From Nocardiopsis quinghaiensis (GTDB lineage: Bacteria; Actinomycetota; Actinomycetes; Streptosporangiales; Streptosporangiaceae), in contig NZ_VWVU01000003.1 of assembly GCF_008638365.1 (NCBI RefSeq), positions 124,001 to 188,000 of the forward strand: DNA of 64,000 bases, read 5' to 3'. Positions within the stretch are counted from its first letter, which is position 1, and each line of letters begins with the position of its first letter. Under the pieces are notes generated by a model. It had not been told where the DNA came from. It was given only the letters and a program-made list of their open reading frames with translations, and ran no database searches. A program made the position numbers and the translations under genes. Positions 1 through 10,200 of the stretch are shown piece after piece.

Positions 1-965
1 TCCAGCAGGTCCTCCAGGCTCACGATGCCGTCCACGCCGCCCATCTCGTTGACGACCACGCCCAGCTGCTGGTGTTCGGCGATCATGCGGCGCAGGGCCA
101 GCGACACCACCAGGGAGTCGGGCAGCAGCAGCGGTTCGCGGGCCAGCTCGCGGACGCTTCCCTCACCACGCACCAGGTCGGACCAGTGCACGACACCGAG
201 CACGTCGTCGAGGTCGTCGTCGTCCACCACCGGCGCCCGGGAGTGGCCGTGCTCGGCGAGCATGTGCGCCGCCTGGTCCGCGGGTGTGCGGGCTCCGATG
301 GTGAACACCTCGCCGCGGGGAACGACGACCTGGCGCAGGCGCCGGTCGTCGATCTCGAAGGCGCCGGAGATGATGGTGCGCTGCTCGCGGGTCATGCCCC
401 GCTGGGTGGCGAGCATGTCGCGCAGCTCCTCCTCGCTGACCTCCTCCCTGGCCGCGGAGGGGTCGCCACCCGTCAGGCGCACCACCAGGTCGGTGGAGAC
501 GCTCAACAGCCACACCACGGGACGGGAGAGCAGCGCGAGCAGGTTCAGCGGCCGGGCGACCATGATCGCCCAGCTCTCGGACCGCTGCATGGCGATGCGC
601 TTGGGCGCCAGTTCACCGAAGACCAGTGTGACGAAGGCCAGGAGCACGGTGACCAGGACGATCGATACGGGGCTGGCGGCCGAGCCCAAGAAGCCCAGGG
701 GCCCGATGAGCGGTTGGGCCAGGGACACCGCGGCGGTGGCCGAGGCGAGGAAACCCGCGAGGGTGATGCCGATCTGGATGGTGGCCAGGAAGCGGTTGGG
801 ATCCTTCGCCAGACGGGCCACCGCGCGTCCGCCCGGACCTCGCGCCGCCAGCTGTTTGACCTGTCCTTCCCTGAGTGTGATCAGGGCGATCTCACTGCCT
901 GCGAACAGGGCGTTGACGAGAACGAGGACAAGGACAAGGCCGAGTTGAACCCCGTAGCTCTCCAT
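1..965 (-). CDS. CNNM/CBS-domain membrane protein (CorC/HlyC-like), partial
   Basis: The gene starts at the ATG at 963-965 and runs leftward off the window with no stop, giving 321 codons. The N-terminus begins MESYGVQLGLVLVLVLVNAL followed by AGSEIAL and the NRFLATIQIGITLAGFLAS stretch typical of the CNNM (DUF21) transmembrane domain. Hydrophobic segments continue to about residue 165. A cytoplasmic CBS pair follows (VVVPRGEVFTI, then HSRAPVVDDD and VVNEMGGVDGIVSLEDLL at the edge). Family members are usually near 430-450 residues, so the C-terminal CBS end and CorC-like domain are probably outside. Such proteins are linked to Mg2+/Co2+ homeostasis; the old name hemolysin is not informative. 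Only the partial reading frame was seen, so the substrate is unknown. Confidence 0.88.
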   Translation of the reverse strand, partial: MESYGVQLGLVLVLVLVNALFAGSEIALITLREGQVKQLAARGPGGRAVARLAKDPNRFLATIQIGITLAGFLASATAAVSLAQPLIGPLGFLGSAASPVSIVLVTVLLAFVTLVFGELAPKRIAMQRSESWAIMVARPLNLLALLSRPVVWLLSVSTDLVVRLTGGDPSAAREEVSEEELRDMLATQRGMTREQRTIISGAFEIDDRRLRQVVVPRGEVFTIGARTPADQAAHMLAEHGHSRAPVVDDDDLDDVLGVVHWSDLVRGEGSVRELAREPLLLPDSLVVSLALRRMIAEHQQLGVVVNEMGGVDGIVSLEDLL

Positions 966-1275
966 AGCTGCTGCCGTCTCTCGATGCTGTGGTGGTTCCG
1001 TGCGGTTCCCGTTCCGGGCCGTGACCCCAGAGCCTCCCACAGCCCGCTCCCGGAACCGCTCTTGGGTGTGCGGCCATGGAGAGTCGAACTGCTTGGCGAG
1101 GAACCCGGCCAGGAGAGCCGAAGCATCGCCCAGGGGCGCGGACCGGCCGAGTGAGGGTCACATGAGCCAGGACCAACGGCCGGACCGCCCTCCTGGATTC
1201 CCTCTCCTGATATACAAGGCCAGGTCAGGGGCTGTTCAGGGGGTCCGATGCGCGCCCAGGCCTACGAGTCGGTGA
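966..1275. other. Intergenic region, no gene seen
   Basis: About 310 bases upstream of the CNNM-type gene. It should hold that gene's minus-strand promoter. I see no convincing gene or strong hairpin. Confidence 0.4.
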
Positions 1276-1431
1276 GTGATGGCGGGTGAGGCGGGGGAGG
1301 AACGGCTGTGGCACGATCCCGCCGTGGCGATGGGCATCGACTCCTGCTTGCGCCACTTCTCGGAGGTGGGGGTGCCGCTGGACGACGGCTACTCGGTCTG
1401 CGGCGTGATCACCCCGGTCAAGCCGTCACGC
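1276..1431 (+). pseudogene. Short unrecognised reading-frame fragment
   Basis: A GTG-ATG start at 1276-1281 opens a frame whose first 45 or so residues look protein-like (LWHDPAVAMGIDSCLRHF, then VGVPLDDGYSVCGVITPV). After about 1431 the frame changes to arginine- and proline-rich nonsense that runs into transposase debris. I do not recognise the family. It could be the 5' end of a small actinobacterial gene truncated by the neighbouring insertion remnants. Evidence is limited to amino-acid composition. Confidence 0.25.
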
Positions 1432-1499
1432 CACCGCGCGAACCGAACCGGAGCGCCCTGCCCGATGTCCATGAGAGGTGGAGACGCCGTCGTCACGCG

Positions 1500-1660
1500 C
1501 ACTCCTCAGGACGCATCACCGTGGAGCACGCCGTGGCCGACCGCAGACGCTGGAAGCAGCCGACGCGCTGGATCCACCGGCGCGAGAACCCCCCGACCAC
1601 CTGGCGGGCCGTCGCGGGGCTGGTCTCCGACCGCACCGCGAACATCCGGAAAGCAAGGCG
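1500..1660 (+). pseudogene. C-terminal remnant of a DDE transposase
   Basis: In the plus frame passing through 1509, residues read GRITVEHAVADRRRWKQPTR followed by WRAVAGLVSDRTANI. This resembles the C-terminal end of actinobacterial DDE_Tnp_4-type transposases. No start or complete catalytic domain is present, so it is a scar. It sits just before a second transposase remnant, showing repeated insertion at this locus beside the peptide synthetase cluster. Confidence 0.5.
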
Positions 1661-1749
1661 GACGGGGCCGTCACACCTCGCCCGCTGTCACGCACCAACT
1701 CGTTAAGAGCCCATCTCATCTGGATTCTCGGCAACCTGGCCGGGCGTCG

Positions 1750-2150
1750 ATGGTTGAACGCCTTGTGCCGGATGAGCTGTGGGGGCTGTTCCAGCGAGCG
1801 GTGCCCGAGGCGCCCACGCGCCCCCGGGGCGGCGGTCGACGCAGACACGAGGACCGTGAGGTGCTGGCCGCGGTCATCATGCGCGTCCTCAAGGGGGGAG
1901 CTGACAGGTCCCGATCCCGTCGACCGGTGAGGCAGGGGGTGAAGATCCACCTGATCACCGTCCGGGCCGGTCTGCCCCTGTCCGTGGCGGCCCCCGGGGC
2001 CAACACCCGTGGCAGCCAGGCCCTCGGTCCCCTGGTGCACGGGATCCCTCCGATCCGGTCCCGCCGCGGGCCGAGGCGGTTCAGGCCCGCCAAACTGCAC
2101 GGGGCGGCAAGGGTGATGGCTACGACCACCTGCGCCCGCCGGACCGGGAG
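1750..2150 (+). mobile_element. Degenerate IS5-family transposase remnant
   Basis: From the ATG at 1750 the frame reads MVERLVPDELWGLFQRAVPE then APTRPRGGGRRRHEDREVLAA, the N-terminus of an IS5-group transposase. The middle, including part of the catalytic core, is deleted. A frameshift near 1910 separates LTGPDPVDR from KIHLITVRAGLPLSVA. The frame then runs through IPPIRSRRGPRRFRPAKLH and decays. The left end just upstream (about 1710-1740) looks like an IS end, but no matching right end is visible. The element cannot be active. Confidence 0.75.
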
Positions 2151-2180
2151 CTCACCGCGAGCATCGTCGGCCGGTGAGGG

Positions 2181-2211
2181 GCGGGGCCGCCCCGGACGGC
2201 GGCGGCCCCGC
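2181..2211 (-). terminator. Hairpin terminator after the SDR gene
   Basis: An 11-base-pair perfect stem (GCGGGGCCGCC pairing with GGCGGCCCCGC) with a 9-base loop begins five bases past the SDR stop in the minus direction. It fits an actinobacterial terminator without a strong U-tract, ending the synthetase operon. Confidence 0.6.
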
Positions 2212-2216
2212 GTTTC

Positions 2217-3077
2217 TCAGGGGGTGACGATCCCGGAGAAGTAGCGGTCCAGCAACCGGTCGGGCAGGGCCCGGGCCAGCGCGTTCACCAGGCGGGAGTC
2301 GGCCCCCACCCGGTAGCGCGTGCGCGGGCTCTCCTCGGTCAGCGCCCGCGCCACCGCCCGCGCGAAGTCCTCCGGCGTCGTACCGCTGTTCGCCGCCTGC
2401 TGGGCGTTGGCCTCCAGGAACCTCTCGAACGTGATCCGATACAGCGCCGCCACCTCCGGCGGGGCATCGCGCAGCGCCCGAGAGCCCACGTCCGACACCT
2501 TGCCCCAGATGGGGGTCAGTACCGCTCCGGGCTGCACGACCGACACCCGCACCCCGCTGGGGGCCACCTCGCGCCGCAGCGCGTCGCTCATCGCCTCCTT
2601 GGCGAACTGCGCGGCGGCGTAGGCACCCAGGTAGGGGATGGCGACCTTGCCCAGACCGGAGGTGACGTTGACGACGCGCCCCCTCTGGCGGCGCAGCAGG
2701 GGCAGGTGTGCCCGGATCATCGCCAGCTGCCCGACCACGTTGGTCTCCATCTGGTCGCGCATCCGCTCGGAGCTGACCGCCTCCAGGGGTGCCGAGACGC
2801 AGATCCCGGCGTTGTTCACCAGCCCCCACAGGCCGCCGAACTCGCGCTCGCAGAACTGCGCGCAGGCCGTCACGGACTCCTCGTGGGTGACGTCCACCAG
2901 CCGGTGGACGAGGCGGCCGTGCAGGGACTCGGCGACGAGCTTCTCGCCGTCCTCGGCCCGCCGTACCCCGGCGACCACGTGGAAGCCGCGGTCCTCCAGG
3001 TGCAGGGCGGCCTCACGGCCCAGGCCGGAGGAGGCTCCGGTCACCATCACGGCTCGTGCGGAGGGGGAGATGGTCAC
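2217..3077 (-). CDS. SDR-family oxidoreductase with altered catalytic motif
   Basis: 286 residues. The Rossmann motif TGASSGLG is at residues 13-20 and NNAG at 88-91. The catalytic serine (S140) and tyrosine (Y153) are present at the usual 13-residue spacing. The lysine expected four residues after the tyrosine is Gln157 (YAAAQ instead of YxxxK), and the nearest lysine is at 160. Classical SDRs need that lysine to lower the tyrosine pKa, so activity may be reduced or changed. The start codon overlaps the stop of the upstream monooxygenase by 4 bases. The gene is therefore last in the synthetase operon and probably acts as a tailoring reductase or dehydrogenase. Confidence 0.85.
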   Translation of the reverse strand: MTISPSARAVMVTGASSGLGREAALHLEDRGFHVVAGVRRAEDGEKLVAESLHGRLVHRLVDVTHEESVTACAQFCEREFGGLWGLVNNAGICVSAPLEAVSSERMRDQMETNVVGQLAMIRAHLPLLRRQRGRVVNVTSGLGKVAIPYLGAYAAAQFAKEAMSDALRREVAPSGVRVSVVQPGAVLTPIWGKVSDVGSRALRDAPPEVAALYRITFERFLEANAQQAANSGTTPEDFARAVARALTEESPRTRYRVGADSRLVNALARALPDRLLDRYFSGIVTP

Positions 3078-4273
3078 TGGACCGGTCCTTTCACGGAGGC
3101 GGCGGAGAACGCGGGGGCGGGGAAGGTGAGCGCCGGTTCGAGCTTGCCCACCAGGGAGCGGTGGGACATGAACCGGAAGTAGGCGTCGCGCACCCTGCGC
3201 CGCACCGGCCCCTCAGACTGCTCGAAGTCACTGATCGCGCGGGTCGCCTCCACGATGCCCCGGGTGCGTTCGCGTCGGGCGTCCTCGTAGGAGCGCAGCG
3301 CCGAGGGAACGTGGTCGGCGCCGCTCAGGGTGTGGGCCAGCACCACGGCGTCCTCGATCGCCATCGCCGACCCCTGTCCCAGACTGGTCAGCATCGGGTG
3401 GGCGGCGTCGCCGAGCAGCGTCACCGGGCCGTGCCCCCACCTCTCCAGGAAGGTGCGGTCCCGGGAGGGGATGCCGAGGATGTCCGAGGGCGGGGTGACC
3501 CGGACCGCATGGCGCACCTCGTCCGGCCAACCGGACAGCGCCCGCAGCACCTCGGCCTTGTCGCCGTCCCAGTTCGCGGACCGCTCGGCGGGCATGTTCT
3601 TGGTCGCCCACCAGTACAGGCGGCCGTGGCCGATGTCCACCAACCCGAACCGCTGTCCGTCGCCCCAGTAGTGCACGACCGACCCCGGAGCGAAGCGGGG
3701 GTGCTCGTAGTCGGTGATTCCCAGCCAGCAGATGTAGCCGCTGTCATGCGCGGGCTCCGGTCCGGCGATCTGCGCACGGACCACCGAGTGGAACCCGTCG
3801 GCGCCCACCAGCAGGTCGGCCTCGTCCGCGCCCCCGTCGGCCAGGTGCAGGCGCACCCGGTCGCCCTCGGTCTCGAACCGCTCGGCGGACCGGCCAAGCT
3901 CGATCGGGATGCCCGCGGCCTCCTCCGTCAGGGCGCGGAGCAGGTCGGCACGGCTGATGCACACGCTGGGCACGCCCAGCCGCGCGATGATCTCGGGAAA
4001 GGGGAACTCGCGGATCAGCCGTCCGCGGGTGTCGCGGACGTGATAGGTGTCCAGGGTCCTTCCGCGCTTGGCCAACCGCAGGTCGATGCCGAGGGCGTCG
4101 AGCGCGGCCACGGCGTTGCTCATCACCGACAGCCCGAACCCGGCCGCCCGGATCTCGGGCGCGCGCTCGTACACGCGCACGTCCACACCGACCCTGCGCA
4201 GGGCGATCGCGGCGGTCAGCCCGCCGATCCCGGCGCCGACGACGATCGCCGTCCTCCGCTGCGCCATCGTCAT
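3074..4273 (-). CDS. FAD-dependent aromatic-type monooxygenase
   Basis: 399 residues of the PHBH/UbiH group. The FAD-binding motif GAGIGGLTAAIAL starts at residue 13, the DG motif appears as LLVGADGFHSVVR and the GD motif as LLGDAAHPM. This is a single-domain NAD(P)H-dependent hydroxylase of normal length with no signal peptide, expected in the cytoplasm. Its start overlaps the synthetase stop by 4 bases and its stop overlaps the SDR start by 4 bases, so translation is coupled across all three genes. Inference: it hydroxylates or oxidises the peptide or a precursor made by the synthetase. Confidence 0.88.
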   Translation of the reverse strand: MTMAQRRTAIVVGAGIGGLTAAIALRRVGVDVRVYERAPEIRAAGFGLSVMSNAVAALDALGIDLRLAKRGRTLDTYHVRDTRGRLIREFPFPEIIARLGVPSVCISRADLLRALTEEAAGIPIELGRSAERFETEGDRVRLHLADGGADEADLLVGADGFHSVVRAQIAGPEPAHDSGYICWLGITDYEHPRFAPGSVVHYWGDGQRFGLVDIGHGRLYWWATKNMPAERSANWDGDKAEVLRALSGWPDEVRHAVRVTPPSDILGIPSRDRTFLERWGHGPVTLLGDAAHPMLTSLGQGSAMAIEDAVVLAHTLSGADHVPSALRSYEDARRERTRGIVEATRAISDFEQSEGPVRRRVRDAYFRFMSHRSLVGKLEPALTFPAPAFSAASVKGPVQ

Positions 4274-7200
4274 CTCCCCCCTTGCAGCCGGGGAGACACC
4301 GCTTCCATGACGGTCCGTACGACTTCGGCCACGTGGGGCTCCTCCATGATCGTGAGGTGGTCACCGGATACGTCGACGACGGTCAGACGCCCGGAGGTGT
4401 ACTCCCGCCACCCGTTGGCCGGGTCGGCGTGCATGCTCCCGATCGCCGAGTGCATCGACATCAGGACGTCGGGCAGGGGCTCCCGCGCGTGCACCAGCAC
4501 CGCGTCCAGGTCGGCCCCCTCGGGCCGGTAGGCGAAGGCCGACCGCCAGTTCGCCTCGTACAGGCGGAACAGGCGTCGGACGATCGCGTCGGTGCTGCCG
4601 GGCGGCAGCACCCCCTCGTCCACGGCGAGGCGGGTGATGAACTCGAACTTCTCGTCCAGCGTGGTCAGCTCGGCGGGGATCACCGCCTCGGGCGACTCGC
4701 CGCCGCGCTCCAGCCACAGCAGCTCCCAGAAGAACCAGCCGATGAGGGCCTCGTCGTCGGTCCAGGGCCGCCGCCCGGGGTTGAGCGCGGTGGTGTCGAG
4801 CAGCACCAACGAGGCGACCTCCTGGCCCGCCGCGCGCAGCTGCCGGGCCATCTCGAAGGCGACGAACCCCCCGAAGGACCACCCTCCGATGTGGTAGGGG
4901 CCCTCGGGCCGTACCCGCCGGATCGCCTCCACGTAGCTCCGGGCCATCTCCTCCACGTCGCGCACCGGCTCGGTGCCCGCGTCGGTCCCGGCGGCCTGGA
5001 GGGCGTAGAACGGCCTGTCCCCGGGCAGGTGCCGCGCGAACGGCACGTAGCAGAGCACGTTGCCGCCCATCGGGTGGACGTAGAACAGAGGCGGCTGGTC
5101 GCCCTCGGACCGGATCGGCACCAGGGGGTCGAACTCCCGGGCCGCGGCCCGGTCGCCGCGCTCCGCCCCGACCCGGCCCGCCAGGGCGGCCACGGTCGGC
5201 GCCGAGATGAACTCCGACAGCGGCACGCTCACCCCGAACCTCTGCTCGATGAGCACCACGAGCCGCATCGCGGTGATCGAGGTGGCGCCCAGGTCGAACA
5301 CGTTGTCGTGTACGTCCAGGTCGGCCACGCCCAGCAGGTCGGCGAGCATCTCGGCCAGGGCGCGCTCACGCGCGTCGCGCGGGGCCACCCGCACGCACGT
5401 GCGGCCCCGGGTGAGCGCGGCGCGGCGCAACGCGTCGTCGTCGCGCTTACCGCTGGGGGTCAGCGGCATGGCCCCCACCCACTCCAGGTGGGAGGGCATC
5501 ATGTACTCCGGCAGAGTCGATCGCAGCCGACGGCGCAGCGCCTCCAGGTCCGAGCGGTCGGGGTCGCCGACCAGGAAGGCGGCGAGGAATGTGTCCTGCC
5601 CCTCGCGTCGGCGCGCCACCACGGCGACCTCGCGCAGGGAGGCCAGGCCTGTCGCGGCAGCCTCGCCGATCGCCAGTTCGACCTCGGCCGGCTCGACGCG
5701 GAACCCGCGCACCTTCACCTGACGGTCCGAGCGGCCCAGGCACACCACGTCGCCCCCGGGCAGGACCATGCCGATGTCGCCGGTGCGGTAGAGGCGTTCG
5801 CCGTCCGAGTTCAGGAAACGCTCCGCGGTCAGGTCGGGGCGGCCGACGTAGCCGTCGGCCAGGCACACCCCTCCCAGGTGGATCTCGCCCCTGCCGCCGA
5901 CGGGGACCGGCCGACCGCGCCCGTCCAGCACCAGGACCCGAGCGCCGTCGATCGCCTTGCCCGTCGGCGGCAGGGAGGGAAAGTCCGACGGGTCGCCCGT
6001 CATGGTGTGGACGGTCACCACGTGGCTTTCCGTCGGACCGTACTGGTTCTCCAGCAGGACGTCGTCCAGTGCGGCGCAGAACCGGCGGATCTCGTCGGTC
6101 ACGCGCAGCTGCTCACCGGAGGAGGCCAGGACCCGCAGGCTCCGGGGCACGATCCCCAGGCCGTCGGCGGCCTCGGCCAGGCGCTGCAGCGCCACGTAGG
6201 GCAGGAACACCCGCTCCACGCCCTCCTGGTCCATCAGGCGCAGCAGCGCGGGCATGTCCCGGCGCAGCTCCTCGGTGACCAGCACCAGGGTTCCGCCTCC
6301 GCACAGCGTGGAGTACACCTCCTGGAACGACACGTCGAAGCTGGCCGGCGCGTACTGCAGGGTGCGCCCTCCGGCCGCGCCGCTGGGCCTCACGTTCTGC
6401 CAGGCGACCAGGTTGGCCAGGGATCGGTGCGGCATGGACACGCCCTTGGGCAGGCCGGTGGAGCCTGAGGTGAAGAGCACGTACGCCTCGTTCTCCGGGG
6501 AGATCCGGGGCAGGTCGACTCCCCGCCCGGGCCCGGCGGGAAGAGTCCCGTCGAACAGGAACTCGGCTGGCAGCAGGCGCTCGCCGTCCTCCACCAGGTG
6601 CGCGTGGTGCTCGTGGGCCACGATCCGGACCGGCTCGGCCGACTCCACCATCGACCGCAGCCGCCGCACCGGGTAGGAGGTGTCCAGGGGGACCACCGAC
6701 GCACCGGCCCGAGCGATGCCCACCAGGGTGGCGACGGCCTCGGGGGAGCGGTCCATGGCCACCCCCACACGGTCGTGCGGCCGCACACCCACCCCCAGCA
6801 GGACGCGGGCCACGTGCGCCGACCGCTCGTCCAGTTCCGCGTAGGTCCACGACCGCTCGCCGAACACCAGGGCCGTGTCGTCCGCGTGCCGCCGCGCCTG
6901 CTCCCCGAAGGCGCGCACCACGTCCTGCGGGGCGGCGGTCACGGGTTCCGGGGCGGCGGGCCCGACCAGCTCGGACGGGTCCGCCGCGGAGTCGGGGTGC
7001 TCAGCCAGCAGCCTCAGCACCCGTACGAGGGTGTCGGCGTACAGGTCGCCCTGGGCGGGCGTGAAGCGGCGGCCGGACAGGTCCAGGCGCAGTGTGATAC
7101 CGCCGTCGACGGGATCGACCATGGCGTTGAGCAGCAGGGCGAAGTTGGTCTCCTCCCACGCCTCGAAGCCACGGTTCTCGACCCCGGGCAGTGAGAACAC

Positions 7201-10200
7201 CGTCCCCAGCTGGCGGAAGTGGACGAAGTTGAACGCGGTGTCCACCAGGGTTCCGCCGCCCAGGTCCTCCTGAACGGTCGCCAGCGGCACCCGGCGGTGG
7301 GGGTGGCCCTCGCGCTCGCGCTCCACGACCTCGCGCACGGTGTCGAACCAGGTGGCGGATTCGGCGGACACGCGCATCGGCACGGTGTTGAGGAACAGGC
7401 CGCAGACGCGGTCTCCGTCCTCCACCTCCGGCCTGCCGTGGGTGACCAGGCCCGTGGTCAGGTCGTCCTGGCCGGAGAACACGCGCAGGGTGGCCACGTG
7501 CGCTGCGAGGAGCACCGACTTCAGGGGTGCCTCGCGCTCCCTCGCCAGCGCGCCGACCTTCGACACCAGCGACGCGGGCAGGGGCACGTTGCGCACGACC
7601 ACCGGGTCGCCGCCCGGACGGGGCGGCTCGTGCGGGGCGAAGCCCTCCAGCTGGGGAGGAACGGCGCCCTCCAGCGCGCGGCGCCAGTAGGCCCGGGACT
7701 CCTCCGAGCCCGTAGCGGCGCGCTCGTCCGCCACGTGCAGGGCGGGGGAGGGCAGGGAGTGCTCGGGCACCGCTCCCACGTCCAGGCCCAGGGAGCGCAG
7801 ATGGTTCTGGAGCAGTTCGCTGACCAGGTTGGCCACGCTGCCGCCGTCGAGGAGGGCGTGGTGGAAGCTCAACACCAGCTCCACCGAGTCGGGCAGCACG
7901 AAGAACCGGAAGTGGTGCAACGGCGCGCGGTCGAACACGTAGGGGTGCACCCTGCGCTCGCGCATGTGGCTGACGACGGCCTCCTCGGCGCGCTCGGCCG
8001 GCTCTCCGCGCAGGTCGACGACCGAGAGCGCGCCGTCCACGGTGTGCTTCACCAGCTGTAGGGGCTCGGAATGGCCGGCCAGGTCGAAGGACGAGCGCAA
8101 CACGGGATGGCGCGCCATGAGCCGGTCGAAGGCCGCGCGCATGGCCGACTCGTCCCAGGGGAGCGCGAGGCTGTAGCGGAACACGTCCTTGTAGACGGCG
8201 CTGCCCTCGTGCTCGCGGGAGTGGTAGAGCAGGCCGAGCTGGAGCCGGGTCAGGGGGTAGGCGTCCGCCCACCCCTCCAACCGGGCCCGGTCCATCCGCG
8301 AAACCAGCGCGAACGGGGCCAGGTCGGTCCTCTGCCTGGAGGCGCCGGCCCCCACCCGGGTGGCGACGGACGCCAGGTCGGCCACGGTCGGGTTGCCCAC
8401 CAGGTCGGACAAGGAGAAGCCGACACCGGCGCGCTCGGCCAGGGCGCGCACCCGCAGCATGCTGATCGAGTCCCCGCCCAGGGCGTAGTAGTCGTCGTGG
8501 ACGCCGACCCGCCGGACGCCGAGGGCCTCGGCCCACACGCGGGCCAGGGTCTCCTCGGTCGGGTTCCTGGGCCCGCCGCCCTCGGTGAGGTCGCCGGGCA
8601 GCTCGGGCGCGGGGAGGGCCCGGCGGTCGGTCTTGCCGTTGGGGGAGAGCGGGATCCGGTTCAGGCGTACGAACAGCGAGGGGAGCATGTAGTCGGGCAG
8701 GGAGCGGGAGAGGGCGGCGCGCAGTCCTGCGGGGGTGAGCTCCTCCCGGCCCGCGTAGTAGGCCACGAGCAGGGCGTCCCTGCCCTCGGGGCGGTGGTCC
8801 ACGACGGCGGCCTCGCGGACTCCCTCCACACTGACCAGGGTGTTCTCCACCTCGCCCAGCTCCACGCGGTTGCCGCGGATCTTGACCTGTCCGTCGATGC
8901 GGCCCAGGTATTCGATGGTGCCGTCGGCGAGCAGGCGGGCCAGGTCTCCGGTGCGGTACAGGCGCCCGCCAGGGTTGAAGGGGTCCTTGAGGAACCGTTC
9001 CCGGGTCAGCTCGGGGCGGTCCAGGTAGCCGCGGGCCACCTGGACGCCGCCGATGTGGAGCTCGCCGGGAGCCCCGACCGGCTGGGGGCCGCCGTGCTCG
9101 CCCAGCACGTAGAGGGTGGTGTTCTCCACGGGGCGGCCGATCGGGACCCGGTCGACGGGCGCGCCCCCGGCGGGCAGGTCGTGGTAGCTGACGTCCACTG
9201 CGGCCTCGGTCGGGCCGTACAGGTTGACGAGCAGGGGGGCGGACGTGTCCCCGTCCGGTCTCCCGGCGGTGTCGAACACTCGGTGGAAGCGCCGGACCCG
9301 CTCCGCGGGCAGCGCCTCCCCGCTGCAGAAGACGTACCGCAGCGAGTCCAGACCGGTGCGCAGGCCGGGTTCGTCCTCCAGCAGGTCCAGGAAGGGGCCG
9401 AGCATCGAGGGCACGAAGTGCACCGCCGTGACGCGGTGCCGGCGTATGGCCCGCGCGATCTCGCGCGGATCCTTCTCCGCGCCGGGCGGAAGCAGGGCCA
9501 CCCCGGCCCCCTCGGCACCCCACCAGAACAGCTCCCACACCGAGACGTCGAAGGAGGTCGGGGTCTTCTGGAGGAGGGTGTCCCCCGGGCCGATCGGGTA
9601 CCGACGCTGCATCCAGGTCAGGCGGTTGACCACGGAGTGGTGTTCGACCATGACGCCCTTGGGGCGCCCGGTGGAGCCGGAGGTGTAGATGACGTAGGCC
9701 AGGTCGCTGGAGCCCGACACGGGTGCGAGCGGGGCGTCCGCACCGTTGAGCAGGTCGTGGACCCGGTGGACCGGTGTGCCGACGGGCACCTGAACCCGGA
9801 CGCCGTCGCTGGTCAGGACGGCTTTGGCCCCGCTCTCGCCGAGCAGCACGCGCACCCGGGCTTCCGGGTGGCCGGGGTCGACGGGCACATAGGCGCCCCC
9901 CGCCCGGAGCACGCCCAGCAGGGCGGGCATCAGTTCGGGGCCGCGTTCGGCCACCACGGCGACACGGTCGTCGGGACCCACACCGTCGGCGCGCAGAGCG
10001 CGTGCCACCTGGTTGGCCGCCCGGTCCAGCTCGGCGTAGGTCGTCTCGGCGCCCGAGGCGTCGTCGACCACGGCGGTGAGTCCGGGAGTGCGTTCGGCTT
10101 GCTCGGCGAAGAGCCCGTGCAGGGTCTTCTCACCGGGGTAGCGAGTGCTCTCGCCCTGGCGCAGGCGCACGACCTCCTCGTACTCGGCGGAGGTGAGCAT

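Noticed and set aside
25-1154. Two long plus-strand reading frames at the left edge
   Set aside because: They are antisense to the CNNM-type gene, which has clear membrane and CBS sequence; their translations are compositionally biased shadows.
2706-6468. Long plus-strand frames antisense to the SDR, monooxygenase and synthetase
   Set aside because: Gly/His/Val/Gln-rich shadow translations without domains; the minus-strand genes are certain.
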